A stretch of DNA of 64,000 nt from Hymenobacter terricola (GCF_017921975.2 NZ_JAGEMO020000012.1:45762-109761), one strand, 5' to 3'; numbered from the stretch's first letter, positions 9,213 through 18,344 are shown. The notes: generated by a model not told the origin, from the letters alone. Program-made: numbers and translations.

Positions 9213-10610
9213 TTGGACCAGTTTCCTTACGTCTTCTTTCTCGGTATTGGTGGCATCGGCATGTCGGCCCTGGCGCGCTGGTTCCAGGCAAACGGCCACC
9301 ACGTCAGTGGCTACGACAAAACCGAAACGCCCCTGACCAAAGCGTTGGCTGCCGAAGGCATTGCCATTCATTACGCCGACGCAGTTGAGAATATTCCGGC
9401 TGAAATCCGCGAAAACCACGAAAAAGCGCTGGTTGTGCTCACGCCCGCCATTCCCGCCGAAAGCCTGGAGTGGGCCTGGCTGCGGGCCCAGGGCTACGAC
9501 ATTCGCAAGCGTAGCCAGGTGCTGGGGGTGCTTACCCAGGGCCGCCACACCATCGCCGTGGCCGGTACCCATGGCAAAACCACCACCAGCAGCATGGTGG
9601 CCCATTTGCTGCACCACGCCGGCCTCGACGCGGGCGCCTTTTTAGGTGGAATTGCCGTGAATTTGGGCAGTAATTTATTGCTGCCGAAAACTACCACTGC
9701 GCCCATCGTAGTAGAAGCCGATGAGTACGACCGCAGCTTCCTGACCCTGTTTCCGGACGTCGCAATCGTTACCAGCACCGATGCCGACCACCTCGATATC
9801 TACGGCGACCAGGCTGCGCTGATTGATTCATTCCGCCAATTCGTGGCCCAGATTAAGCCCGGCGGCACCCTCCTGATTAACCACACCGCCGACCCGAGCG
9901 TGGCCGCTGCGGTACCGGCCGGCACCCGCGTCATTCGCTACGGCCTCACTGCCGAGCAGGGCCCGGAATTATTTGCCACAAATATTTCGGCGGAAGGTCA
10001 TCAATTTCATTTCGACTTGTATGGCCCGCAAGGGACGATAAATAACCTGGAACTGGCCGTGCCGGGCTACCACAACGTGGAAAATATGCTCGCCGCCGCT
10101 GCCGTAGCCCAATTGCACGGAATAAGCGAAGCGAAACTACGCGCCGCCGTGGCCGCCTACCAAGGAGTGAAGCGTCGGTTTGAATTCGTGGTTACCACCA
10201 GCCAAAACGTTTATTTAGACGATTACGCCCATCATCCACGCGAAATTGAGGCCTTTCTACGTTCGGTGCGCACCTTGTATCCGGGCAAACGGCTGCGTGT
10301 TATTTTTCAGCCGCACCTTTTTACCCGCACACGGGACTTCGCGGCTGGCTTTTCGAAAAGCTTAAGTATTGCAGATGAGGTATTTTTGTTGGATATTTAC
10401 CCCGCCCGCGAGAAGCCAATCCCGGGAATTACCTCCGAAATAATTTTGGCCGGTATCACCGCTTCTACCAAAGCAATTCGAACCAAGGAGCAAGTGCTGA
10501 ACGCAGCTCAAACCGATAATGCGTTCGATATTTTGGCTACGGTAGGAGCAGGGGATATTGACACGTTGGTGCCGCAATTGAAATTAATTTTGACCGAGCG
10601 GTGGAAGTAG
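9213..10610 (+). CDS. murC: UDP-N-acetylmuramate:L-alanine ligase MurC
   Basis: Cytoplasmic Mur ligase that adds the first stem-peptide residue, L-alanine. The N-terminal nucleotide-binding motif FFLGIGGIGMSALARW starts at residue 8. The P-loop is G118-T-H-G-K122. EADEYDRSFL and DADHLDIYG are family motifs, and DDYAHHPREI opens the C-terminal domain. The reading frame starts with TTG at 9213: the only in-frame ATG nearby falls inside the GIGGIG loop and an in-frame stop lies just upstream, so TTG is the only start that keeps the fold intact. The length is 465 aa. A non-ATG start after a palindrome suggests modest translation initiation. Confidence 0.95.
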   Translation: MDQFPYVFFLGIGGIGMSALARWFQANGHHVSGYDKTETPLTKALAAEGIAIHYADAVENIPAEIRENHEKALVVLTPAIPAESLEWAWLRAQGYDIRKRSQVLGVLTQGRHTIAVAGTHGKTTTSSMVAHLLHHAGLDAGAFLGGIAVNLGSNLLLPKTTTAPIVVEADEYDRSFLTLFPDVAIVTSTDADHLDIYGDQAALIDSFRQFVAQIKPGGTLLINHTADPSVAAAVPAGTRVIRYGLTAEQGPELFATNISAEGHQFHFDLYGPQGTINNLELAVPGYHNVENMLAAAAVAQLHGISEAKLRAAVAAYQGVKRRFEFVVTTSQNVYLDDYAHHPREIEAFLRSVRTLYPGKRLRVIFQPHLFTRTRDFAAGFSKSLSIADEVFLLDIYPAREKPIPGITSEIILAGITASTKAIRTKEQVLNAAQTDNAFDILATVGAGDIDTLVPQLKLILTERWK

Positions 10611-10673
10611 CAATTCCGACCATAATTGCCACCATTTCCAGTTCGCTTCGTTACGCCGTTATTTAGTCATTGC

Positions 10674-11432
10674 ATGGACCGCACCGTTAGAAATTTACTT
10701 GTTGCAGCTGCTTGCCTCTTGGTGCTGGGCGCGCTGGGCGTGTTTGCCGCCGTGCGCCAGGCCGGCCGGCCAGTGGGCGAAGTCACGGTGAACATCGCCA
10801 ACGAATTCGATAACTACTTCATCAGTGAGCGCGGCGTGACGGCCTTGCTCACCAAGGGCGGGGCCGAACCCGTGCTGGGCACCCGGCCCGAAGGCCCGCG
10901 CCTGCGCGAGCTGGAAGCCCGCCTGAAAGCCCATCCCTTTGTGCGCGACGCCCAGGTGTACCGCGACCTGGCCGGCAACCTCCACGCCGACGTGCGCCAG
11001 AACCGCCCCATCGCCCGCCTCACGCACCCCGATACCCGCCTCGATACGTACGTGGACGCCGAAGGCCGCGCCCTGCCACTATCGCCGCTGTTTACGGCCC
11101 GCGTAGCCACCGTGGCCCGGCCCGGCGGCTTAAGCCTGCCAACTGCATTTTTCCAGGATAGTACCGGGCGGCGCTACCTCGACTTTTTGCGTTACGTCGA
11201 TGAGCATCCGTTCTGGAAAGCTCAGGTTTCGGAGGTGTTTATCGAGCCCGGCGGCAAGCTGTCGTTCACCCAACAGGTGGGCGACCAACGTATCGAATTC
11301 GGGCTGCCCGAAAATATTTCCGAGAAATTTGCCAAGCTTATGGTATTTTACCGGCAAATTCCGTCAGTTTTGGGGTGGGATACCTACCACCGCGTAAACG
11401 TAGAATACCAGAATCAAATCATTTGCGAATGA
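10674..11432 (+). CDS. ftsQ: FtsQ-type cell division protein (POTRA domain)
   Basis: Single-pass inner membrane protein linking FtsB/FtsL to the rest of the divisome. A hydrophobic helix lies at residues 6-25 (NLLVAAACLLVLGALGVFAA). A POTRA-like segment (about 30-100) with LEARLKAHPFVRDAQVYRDL follows, and a beta domain ends at YHRVNVEYQNQIICE. The ATG at 10,674 gives 252 aa; the frame stays open to a TTG at 10,626, but that would add 16 residues ahead of the membrane helix and is unlikely. The position between murC and ftsA supports the call; sequence conservation of FtsQ is weak in general. Confidence 0.88.
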   Translation: MDRTVRNLLVAAACLLVLGALGVFAAVRQAGRPVGEVTVNIANEFDNYFISERGVTALLTKGGAEPVLGTRPEGPRLRELEARLKAHPFVRDAQVYRDLAGNLHADVRQNRPIARLTHPDTRLDTYVDAEGRALPLSPLFTARVATVARPGGLSLPTAFFQDSTGRRYLDFLRYVDEHPFWKAQVSEVFIEPGGKLSFTQQVGDQRIEFGLPENISEKFAKLMVFYRQIPSVLGWDTYHRVNVEYQNQIICE

Positions 11433-11516
11433 CAATTCGCTGAATAATAGGCCGTAAGGTCAGAGAAACTCAACTCCCAACCCATCGCTTCTTCACTGCT
11501 CGCCAGCACCGCTCCT

Positions 11517-12917
11517 ATGCAACAAGACAAAATCGTCGTCGGGCTCGACATTGGTACCACAAAAATCTGTGCCCTGGTAGGCCGCAAAAACGAGTTCGGC
11601 AAACTCGAAATTCTGGGCATGGGCAAAGCCGTGTCCGAAGGTGTTTCGCGCGGCATTGTGCTCAATATTGACAAGACCGTTGATGCCATCAAACGGGCCA
11701 TTCGGCAGGCCGAAGAACAGTCCGGAATTAGCATTGGGGTGGTAAACGTGGGCATTGCCGGCCAGCACATCAAAAGCCTCCAGCACAACGGCAGCATCAC
11801 GCGCAACTCGGCCGATACCATTGGTCCCGACGACGTGAACCGCCTCACGCAGGACATGTACCGCCTCGTGACCCAGCCCGGCTCGCAAATCATTCATGTG
11901 ATGCCGCAGGACTACAAAGTGGACTACGAGGAAGGCATCGCCGACCCCGTAGGCTACGAAGGCGTGCGGCTGGAAGGCAATTTCCACATCATCACCGCCC
12001 AGAGCACGGCCATCAACAACATCAATAAGTGCGTAACCAAAGCCGGGCTGGAAATTGCCGACCTGATTCTGGAACCGCTGGCCAGTTCCATGTCCATCCT
12101 TTCCGAAGAGGAGAAGGAAGCCGGCGTGGCCCTGATTGACATTGGCGGTGGCACTACCGATTTGGCGGTATTCAAGGATGGCATCATCCGGCACGCGGCG
12201 GTGCTTCCGTTCGGTGGCAACATCATTACGCAGGATATCAAGGCTGGCTGCAACGTGGCCCCTGGCCAGGCGGAGCAATTGAAGGTTAAATTCGGCAAAG
12301 CCATTGCTGCTGAAGCTTCCGACTACGAAATTGTGAGCATTCCAGGCCTGCCCAACCGCGCCCCCAAGGAGGTTTCGCTGAAAAACCTGGCCTACATCAT
12401 CGAGGCCCGGATGTCGGAAATCATGGAGTTGGTGTACGCCGAAATCTACCGCATGGGCCTGCACGACAAGCTGTCGGCCGGCATCGTGCTCACCGGTGGG
12501 GGCTCGCAGCTGCAGTACCTGGAGCAGCTCACGGAGTACATCACCGGCCTGGATACGCGCATTGGCTACCCCAACCAGCACCTTGGCAAGAGCCGCATCG
12601 AAGCCGTAAAGTCGCCGATGTACGCCACCACGGTGGGCTTGGTGCTGTCCGGCTACCACTCGCTGGATGAGCGCAACACCTCCCGCGTGCCCTACGAGCA
12701 AGAAGTACCGGCCGTTATTCCGGCTTACTATGCCCCGCAGGCCGCTCCCGTCGTTCCGGCTCCCGCCGAAACCCGCGCTGCAACGCCCGTCGCACCGGCC
12801 CCCGCATCCGCGCCGGCCAAACCCAAGGAACCCGGTGCTGCCAGCCGTTTCTTCAAGGACATCATCACCCGCACCAAAGGGTTGCTGATTGACGATTACG
12901 ACGATAAATCCTACTAG
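11517..12917 (+). CDS. ftsA: Actin-like divisome protein FtsA
   Basis: Actin-fold ATPase that polymerises on the membrane and tethers FtsZ. The phosphate-1 motif GLDIGTTK lies at residues 9-16, phosphate-2 appears as ALIDIGGGTTDLAVF and the adenosine motif as GIVLTGGGSQLQYL. The linker after about residue 395 is Pro/Ala-rich. The protein ends in a short amphipathic segment (AASRFFKDIITRTKGLLID), the expected membrane-targeting helix. The 466-aa length is somewhat longer than E. coli FtsA (420 aa) because of the linker. It precedes ftsZ, separated by 103 bp that hold a family A palindrome. Confidence 0.97.
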   Translation: MQQDKIVVGLDIGTTKICALVGRKNEFGKLEILGMGKAVSEGVSRGIVLNIDKTVDAIKRAIRQAEEQSGISIGVVNVGIAGQHIKSLQHNGSITRNSADTIGPDDVNRLTQDMYRLVTQPGSQIIHVMPQDYKVDYEEGIADPVGYEGVRLEGNFHIITAQSTAINNINKCVTKAGLEIADLILEPLASSMSILSEEEKEAGVALIDIGGGTTDLAVFKDGIIRHAAVLPFGGNIITQDIKAGCNVAPGQAEQLKVKFGKAIAAEASDYEIVSIPGLPNRAPKEVSLKNLAYIIEARMSEIMELVYAEIYRMGLHDKLSAGIVLTGGGSQLQYLEQLTEYITGLDTRIGYPNQHLGKSRIEAVKSPMYATTVGLVLSGYHSLDERNTSRVPYEQEVPAVIPAYYAPQAAPVVPAPAETRAATPVAPAPASAPAKPKEPGAASRFFKDIITRTKGLLIDDYDDKSY

Positions 12918-12922
12918 GAAAC

Positions 12923-13015
12923 AATTATGAGTTATGAATTATGAGTGATGAATTGATGACCAAAAGGTCTTGTTAGTTTGTAACTCATAATTCGTAACTC
13001 ATAATTCATAATTAA
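12923..13015. repeat. Palindromic repeat, family A copy 2 (ftsA-ftsZ gap)
   Basis: The left arm (about 12,923-12,950) has AATTATGAGTTATGAATTAT words. The right arm (about 12,979-13,015) has ACTCATAATTCGTAACTCAT. The reverse complement of the left arm matches the right arm over most of its length. Located between two genes whose product ratio is important for division, it could act as an mRNA hairpin that separates ftsA and ftsZ expression, but this is inference. Confidence 0.65.
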
Positions 13016-13020
13016 AAAGT

Positions 13021-14508
13021 ATGAATTACAAATTCGACATTCCTGCCCAAAACAAGTCCATCATCAAGGTGATTGGGGTTGGTGGCGGTGGCTCCAATGC
13101 CGTGAAGCACATGCACAAGCAGGGCATCAAGGACGTGGAGTTTATTATCTGCAACACCGACCACCAGGCGCTACAAAGCTCCACGGTGCCCAATAAGCTC
13201 CAGATTGGGGTGGACCTGACTGAGGGCCTTGGCGCGGGCGCTAAGCCCGAGCGCGGCCGTCAGGCAGCTATCGAGAGCAAAGAGCAAATCCGGGAGCTGC
13301 TGAACCACGGCACCAAAATGCTGTTCATCACGGCGGGCATGGGCGGTGGCACCGGCACCGGCGCGGCCCCGGTAATTGCGCAGGTTGCGCAGGAGCTGGG
13401 CATTCTCACGGTGGGTATTGTGACGGCTCCGTTCCTGTTTGAGGGCAAGAAAAAGCGCTTGCAGGCCGAGTTGGGTATCAAGGAGTTGAGCGAGCACTGC
13501 GACACCATTTTGGTGATTCTCAACGACAAGCTGCCCCAGATTTACGGCAACCTGACAATGAGCGCCGCCTTCGCCAAAGCTGATACGGTGCTGACCACGG
13601 CCGCCAAGTCCATTGCTGAAATTATCACGGTGACCAGCGATGTGAACGTAGACTTTGAAGACGTGAAAACCACGATGAAGGAGTCGGGCGCGGCCGTAAT
13701 GGGCAGCAGTATCACCGAAGGCGAAAACCGCGCCCGCCGCGCCGCCGAGGAAGCCCTGAACTCGCCGCTACTCAACAATACCGACATCCATGGGGCGCAG
13801 AAAATCCTGCTTTCCATCATGTCGGGTGCTGAGCACGAGCTGGAAATGGACGAGCTGACGGAAATCACGGAGTACATCCAGGAAAAAGCGGGTCAGGATG
13901 CGGAAATGATTTTCGGCCACGGCGTTGATGATACGTTGGGCCAATGCATCCGCGTGACGGTGATTGCCACGGGTTTTGCCCGCGATGCGCACTCCATCAC
14001 GACCCCGGCCATGGGCGGTGCCGAACCAGTTGCGACGGCCGCTCCGGCTGCCGAAGCTGACCGTTCGGTAACTACGCCCAATTCGCCCGCTTCGGGTAGC
14101 GCCCCGTTCGTGCCCAGCTTTGGTTCTGCCACTGCTGAGCCGGCGCGGGTGACATTTGACTTAAATGGCCCTTCGACGCACAATGCGCCGCCGCTGGCAG
14201 GTATTCCAGTGGGCGCACCGGGCGAGCCTGTGCTGGCTTCCAGCGCAGCTACCGCTACTCCCGAAGCCGCCCGGCCCCGCCCCGCTCTGGATGCCCAAGC
14301 CCTGGAGCGCCGCCGCCGCCTGCAGGAGCTAAGCAACGGCCTGCCGCCCGAAGCGGTGAGCCAATATGATACGCCCGCATATCTGCGTCGGCAAGTGAAG
14401 CTGGAAAATGTGGAGCCGAGCTCAGCGCAGAATATCTCGCGGTTTAACTTGTCAGACGATAATGAGTTACTAGGAGATAACCGCTTTTTGCATGACAATG
14501 TAGACTAG
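13021..14508 (+). CDS. ftsZ: Tubulin-like Z-ring GTPase FtsZ
   Basis: Cytoskeletal GTPase that forms the Z-ring. Residues 18-28 contain the GVGGGGSNAV nucleotide loop. The tubulin signature G108-GGTGTG114 is intact, and the T7-loop region NVDFEDVKTTM follows. The GTPase core ends near residue 320 and is followed by a long Ala/Pro/Thr-rich linker. The sequence D450-T-P-A-Y-L-R-R-Q458 matches the conserved C-terminal FtsA-binding peptide (consensus DIPAFLRRQ). It is not at the very end: about 37 further residues follow. The total length is 495 aa against about 383 in E. coli. A strong terminator follows, marking the end of the dcw cluster. Confidence 0.97.
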   Translation: MNYKFDIPAQNKSIIKVIGVGGGGSNAVKHMHKQGIKDVEFIICNTDHQALQSSTVPNKLQIGVDLTEGLGAGAKPERGRQAAIESKEQIRELLNHGTKMLFITAGMGGGTGTGAAPVIAQVAQELGILTVGIVTAPFLFEGKKKRLQAELGIKELSEHCDTILVILNDKLPQIYGNLTMSAAFAKADTVLTTAAKSIAEIITVTSDVNVDFEDVKTTMKESGAAVMGSSITEGENRARRAAEEALNSPLLNNTDIHGAQKILLSIMSGAEHELEMDELTEITEYIQEKAGQDAEMIFGHGVDDTLGQCIRVTVIATGFARDAHSITTPAMGGAEPVATAAPAAEADRSVTTPNSPASGSAPFVPSFGSATAEPARVTFDLNGPSTHNAPPLAGIPVGAPGEPVLASSAATATPEAARPRPALDAQALERRRRLQELSNGLPPEAVSQYDTPAYLRRQVKLENVEPSSAQNISRFNLSDDNELLGDNRFLHDNVD

Positions 14509-14530
14509 GTAATTTCATAATATCAGGCAC

Positions 14531-14577
14531 AAAAAAGCGCCGCGGCTGATATTTTCAGCCGCGGCGCTTTTTTTATA
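14531..14577 (+). terminator. Rho-independent terminator of the dcw cluster
   Basis: A perfect 19-bp stem (14,531-14,549 with 14,555-14,573) includes GCGCCGCGGCTGA/TCAGCCGCGGCGC, a 5-base loop and flanking A and T tracts. The A and T tracts on both sides allow it to work in both directions, which suits the convergent DUF4241 gene on the other strand. Confidence 0.92.
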
Positions 14578-14696
14578 ATATTCAACATTGTGTGGCTTTG
14601 CGTTGTGTTTGGAATACGGAAACGTCAGCCTAACCCATATAAGGATAAGCCTTTATTCGGCAGTCAATCATAACGCTAAACTTATGCAAGCAACAG

Positions 14697-15515
14697 CTAA
14701 TGCTCAGTCCTGGCTTTTAATTGAATGAAGTCGGTTACAAATTTTACGACATTTCCATTTTTGTCATAGCCAACGTAACGTGGATATAAACCGTCGCCGT
14801 AACCTGAGCCGAACATGATAATATTTCCATTTGCTTTTAACGGTTTATAATTTATCCAATCTTCACCTCTTGAACTTGTCGGAATATTTCGATTTTCTTT
14901 AAAAAGATTTTCTAAAACATCATTATAATAATTGCCTTGTTTATGAAGTTGGTAAAAGTCTTGGATTTCCTGTTCATATATTTTGAAGGTTTCAAAATCG
15001 GCAAAACAGCTAAGCCCATTTTCTACTGGATACATGCCATTTGTTTTTCTTTCAAAACTATCTGCAAGCAGCTCTTCAGGAATCAAAGACATTTCCCAAT
15101 ATTTTGGAATTTCAGCCTTAATCACCAATTCAGCATAAGCAACACGACCTGCAAAATCGTCTTCAAGTCCGATGTATAAATAAACAGGATATTGCCCATT
15201 ATTGATTGCCCACGATTGTGGCCAAGCCAATTCTCTGTGCATCAGGTCTGTACAAACGACTTGCCCTGTTGGTAATTTGATTTGTCCTGCTAAAAACATG
15301 TCATAAGACTTATTATGTTTTAAGTCGTGAAAGTCCGAATAGTCAAACTCGGCTATTTCATCAAAAATGGACTGAGTTGCTTTTTTGTTTGCCGTGTCCT
15401 GCTTTGATTGAAGTTTAAATATTGCAGGTTTGTCAACCTGCTTATTCTGTTTGTCCTTACAATAAAAAAGTGTCCAAATGGAAGCCATAAGAATTGCGAT
15501 TATTAGGGCTCTCAT
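14697..15515 (-). CDS. DUF4241-type protein, AT-rich, probably horizontally acquired
   Basis: The C-terminal part (about residues 228-266) reads FGSGYGDGLYPRYVGYDKNG, then VVKFVTDF, the recognisable core of DUF4241 proteins, whose biochemical function is unknown. The N-terminus has a hydrophobic segment (residues 2-18) followed by Cys19 and a Lys-rich stretch, so it is membrane-anchored or possibly a lipoprotein, although the lipobox is poor. Base composition is strikingly AT-rich compared with flanking genes, and codon choice is AT-ending. This points to recent transfer from a low-GC Bacteroidota donor. DUF4241 proteins often occur singly or near polymorphic toxin/immunity genes in other genomes; no toxin gene is visible beside it here. 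Confidence 0.8.
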   Translation of the reverse strand: MRALIIAILMASIWTLFYCKDKQNKQVDKPAIFKLQSKQDTANKKATQSIFDEIAEFDYSDFHDLKHNKSYDMFLAGQIKLPTGQVVCTDLMHRELAWPQSWAINNGQYPVYLYIGLEDDFAGRVAYAELVIKAEIPKYWEMSLIPEELLADSFERKTNGMYPVENGLSCFADFETFKIYEQEIQDFYQLHKQGNYYNDVLENLFKENRNIPTSSRGEDWINYKPLKANGNIIMFGSGYGDGLYPRYVGYDKNGNVVKFVTDFIQLKARTEH

Positions 15516-15607
15516 AATAGTTGTTCAAAACATTAAGCTTGCCGCCACTCATCGGTGCCACAAGTAGTGACAAGCTAACTGAAAGGTGTGAGATTACGCT
15601 ACTGGTT

Positions 15608-16831
15608 TCAAAACTTTGCCGGCGCAGTACTTTGCGAAAACTGGTTGCCGGTTGGCCGTTCGCGATGTACTTTCGGCCGCAGCCACCGACCAGCAGGTTC
15701 TTCTACTAACCGATAAACTACATAGGATACCACCTGCACGGCGGCTAACTGCAACGGCCAGAAGCCTGGCAGCCGCTCGTAGACCCAAAAGGCCAGCGGG
15801 CCGGCGTGGAGCAGATAAAATGCATAGGAGCTGCGGCCGAGCTGCTGAAACAAACGCCCACTCAGCAACTGGCGAAACCAGGAATCCTCGCTGAGCAGGC
15901 CGGCGAAAAGCAGGCCGCCAGCGGCGGGCAGGGCCACCAGGTTCAGGACGAGAGTAAGGGGGTGGTCGGTGGCGTGGAATTGGGCCTGGGTGAGGCCCAG
16001 GGCAGCAGTGACGGCAAAGTAGAGCAAAATGCCGCCGGCAGTGCGCCATACTCCGGCCGGGGTACCAAGCCGTCCGGCCTGGTATCGGCCAGCCAGCCAC
16101 ACACCGATAAAAAACTCCAGGCTGTGGCCGAGAAAGGTGTAAGTGAGCATGAACGGGTAAGTCCCGAACAGCCCGTGCCAGTGCAGCGGGCCCAATAGGG
16201 CTACCAGGCCGGTGCCGAGCAGCAGCAGCAGCAGTGGCTGAGCCCACAGCCGCAAGCCGCGATGGCGCAGGCCCAGCAAGAGGGGCGCGGCCAGGTAGAA
16301 GCATTCGAGCAGGGTGAGGGACCACGCCGGGCCGATGCCCGAGAATTTGTACTCGTCGAAAAAACCGCGCAGCAGGGTGAGGTTCAGCAGCAGCAGGCCG
16401 GGAGTGGCCTGGGGGGAATGCCAATGCCAGATGAGTACGAACGTGGCCAGCGTGAGCAGTGCATACAACGGATATATGCGGGCCAAGCGGCTTTGGAGGT
16501 AGCGCCGCCAGCCGCCACGGGGCCGGAAAGCGGGCGTGCCGGTGTCGTAGCGCAGGGCAATGAGGAAGCCGCTGAGCAGCAGCAGCATCGGCAGGCCGTG
16601 CAGCTCATCGGCGAAATACTGGAGGGCGCGGGCGGGACCCGGAGGGGGCAGTGGGCCGAGTGGGTAGTGGTTGAAAAACACCAGCCAGGCCGCGATGGCG
16701 CGCAGGCCGGTGAGCGCGGGCAAGTAGCTGCTTACTGCCGCCGCACCGGGGGCAACCGTGGCGGCTACAAGGGCAGAAGGGTTGGCAGCGGGCATGGGCG
16801 AGGGAACTGGGGTTACAACTCCGTTGTGCAA
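15608..16831 (-). CDS. Acyltransferase family 3 membrane protein
   Basis: Predicted integral-membrane O-acyltransferase of the OafA/YrhL-like family, which acylates surface glycans or other cell-envelope sugars. The N-terminal motif LPALTGLRAIAAWLVFFNHY (about residues 38-57) carries the family's conserved His in the first helix, followed by LLLLSGFLIALRYDTG and RLARIYPLYALLT. About ten hydrophobic helices occupy 407 aa. The first ~35 residues are Pro/Ala-rich; an internal start is possible. The true substrate cannot be inferred because the gene is not in a glycan cluster. Normal high-GC composition resumes here after the AT-rich neighbour. Confidence 0.88.
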   Translation of the reverse strand: MHNGVVTPVPSPMPAANPSALVAATVAPGAAAVSSYLPALTGLRAIAAWLVFFNHYPLGPLPPPGPARALQYFADELHGLPMLLLLSGFLIALRYDTGTPAFRPRGGWRRYLQSRLARIYPLYALLTLATFVLIWHWHSPQATPGLLLLNLTLLRGFFDEYKFSGIGPAWSLTLLECFYLAAPLLLGLRHRGLRLWAQPLLLLLLGTGLVALLGPLHWHGLFGTYPFMLTYTFLGHSLEFFIGVWLAGRYQAGRLGTPAGVWRTAGGILLYFAVTAALGLTQAQFHATDHPLTLVLNLVALPAAGGLLFAGLLSEDSWFRQLLSGRLFQQLGRSSYAFYLLHAGPLAFWVYERLPGFWPLQLAAVQVVSYVVYRLVEEPAGRWLRPKVHRERPTGNQFSQSTAPAKF

Positions 16832-16902
16832 AAAAAGAACGTGATGCGGAGTGCGGCCGAAGTATCAGTACCGCGTAAGTAGTCCTGACGATTGGATTAC
16901 TA

Positions 16903-16947
16903 CCCCGCGCGAGATGCTTCGGCTGCGCTCAGCATGACGTTCTGTTA
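16903..16947. repeat. Family C repeat, copy 1 (single arm)
   Basis: Reverse-strand reading contains the words ACGTCATGCTGAGCGCAGCC and GAAGCATCTCGCG. This is the same module seen as paired arms at 26,640 and 46,320 and in compact form at 22,078 and 27,642. Only one arm is recognisable here. It lies upstream of the acyltransferase gene and downstream of the YebC-family gene. Confidence 0.7.
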
Positions 16948-16969
16948 ATTACTCCTATCCTCAGAGTGG

Positions 16970-17704
16970 CTAGCCGATGGTGTGGTACACGGCCTGCACG
17001 TCCTCGTCGTCCTCGAATTTTTCGATGATGGTCATCACCTCTTCGAGCTCCTCGTCGTTGAGTGAAACGGTGGTGTTGGGCACGCGCTGGAGGTTGACGC
17101 TGACAACGTGGCGGCCCTGGGCTTCGAGGGCTTTCTGCATCTGGCCGAAGTCGGTGAAGGCGGTTTCGACCACGATGTACTTGTGCTCGGCGGCGTGCTC
17201 GTCCTCCTCGGTGGTTTCGTACACGTCCTCGGCGCCGAAGTCGATGAGCTCCAATTCCAACTCGTCGCGGTCGAGGCCTTCGGCGGCCAGCTTGAACACG
17301 CCTTTGCGGGTGAAGGTGTAGTCGCTGCTGCCGGCGGTGCCCAGAGTGCCCTCGTTGCGGTTGAAGATGAGGCGCACGTTGGACACGGTGCGGGTGGGGT
17401 TGTCGGTGGCGGTTTCGATGACGACGGCCACGCCGTGGGGCAGGTAGCCTTCGTACACAACTTCCTGGTAGTCTTTCTCTTCCTTGCTGCTGGCGCGTTT
17501 GATGGCGGCTTCTACCCGGTCTTTGGGCATGTTCACGCCTTTGGCGTTTTGCATGGCGGCGCGGAGGCGGGCATTGGAGTCGGGGTTGGGGCCGTTTTCC
17601 TTCACGGCCATCACGATTTCCTTGCCGATGCGGGTGAAGTCTTTCGACATTTTATCCCACCGCTTCATTTTGCGGCCTTTGCGAAATTCGAATGCGCGTC
17701 CCAT
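16970..17704 (-). CDS. yebC: YebC/PmpR-family protein (TACO1 homologue)
   Basis: Conserved cytoplasmic protein of the YebC/TACO1 family. Some members act as DNA-binding transcriptional regulators (PmpR), while recent work on other members supports a role in translation. Start MGRAFEFRKGRKMKRWDKMSK is the usual N-terminus, followed by NPDSNARLRAAMQNAKGVNMPKDRVEAAIKRA and YEGYLPHGVAVVIE, which are family signatures. The 244-aa length is typical and the acidic C-terminus is normal. It stands alone. The upstream gap holds a short TCAGTTTTCAGTTAACAGTG stretch resembling half of a family B palindrome. Confidence 0.95.
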   Translation of the reverse strand: MGRAFEFRKGRKMKRWDKMSKDFTRIGKEIVMAVKENGPNPDSNARLRAAMQNAKGVNMPKDRVEAAIKRASSKEEKDYQEVVYEGYLPHGVAVVIETATDNPTRTVSNVRLIFNRNEGTLGTAGSSDYTFTRKGVFKLAAEGLDRDELELELIDFGAEDVYETTEEDEHAAEHKYIVVETAFTDFGQMQKALEAQGRHVVSVNLQRVPNTTVSLNDEELEEVMTIIEKFEDDEDVQAVYHTIG

Positions 17705-17834
17705 AGAGGGTCAGTTTTCAGTTAACAGTGAGCAGTAAACCGCTTCGGCGGAGCTGCAACGGGGCAGAACCGGCGAAACGGGCCGCAAGTTAGCCAGAAG
17801 GGGCGGGGAGGCCAAAGGGCGGCGAATAAGCGGG

Positions 17835-18344
17835 CTACCGATGGCGCTTTTTGCCGGGCTTGGCGGGCAGTACCGTAGGCGCAAGGAGCGGCTGAGGCTC
17901 AGCCGCTACCAGGTCATACACGCCTTTGTTGCCCACGGGATAGCCCAGAATGGTGAGGGTGAGATGCCGCGTGGCGGGGTCGAATTGGAAGGTGCCGCGC
18001 TGCACATCCGGCCCTTTCAGGTCGGTGAAAGCGAAGCGGATGCTGTCGCCGGTGATGATGAAGGCCCCATTCTGCTTGAAGTACATCGGGCCCTGAGGCC
18101 CCACAATGCTAAGGCGCTTTTCGTAGGTGCCGGCCGGGCGCAGGGTGAGCGAGCCTCCCACGCCGCGCACCTGGGTGGGCGCATCGGGGCTGGTGGTGTC
18201 GTACACGGTGTAGCCCGTGTAGCTGTAGGTGGTGTAGAAGGAGGGCAGCGACGGGGCCACCTGGGCCCGGGCCGTGTGCAGCAGTACCGGGGCCAGCATC
18301 AGGCCGGCCAAAAGCCCAAAACGCAGGGAAGAAAATACGGTCAC
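17835..18344 (-). CDS. Secreted small protein, lipocalin-like in character, function unknown
   Basis: A 169-aa protein with a clear signal peptide (residues 1-27, ending TARAQ). The mature part is rich in beta-prone stretches such as GTYEKRLSIVGPQGPMYFKQ and GDSIRFAFTDLKG. It ends in a Lys/Arg tail (KPGKKRHR). The pattern 'GGSLTLRPAGTYEKRL..' with a later 'QNGAFIITGDSIRF' resembles small lipocalin-like beta-barrel proteins of Bacteroidota, but I cannot assign a family with certainty. Likely periplasmic. It is probably a single-gene transcript. Confidence 0.7.
   Translation of the reverse strand: MTVFSSLRFGLLAGLMLAPVLLHTARAQVAPSLPSFYTTYSYTGYTVYDTTSPDAPTQVRGVGGSLTLRPAGTYEKRLSIVGPQGPMYFKQNGAFIITGDSIRFAFTDLKGPDVQRGTFQFDPATRHLTLTILGYPVGNKGVYDLVAAEPQPLLAPTVLPAKPGKKRHR

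Noticed and set aside
10626..10673. Upstream TTG extension of ftsQ
   Set aside because: It would add 16 residues before the membrane helix with no ribosome-binding site; the ATG at 10,674 is a better start.
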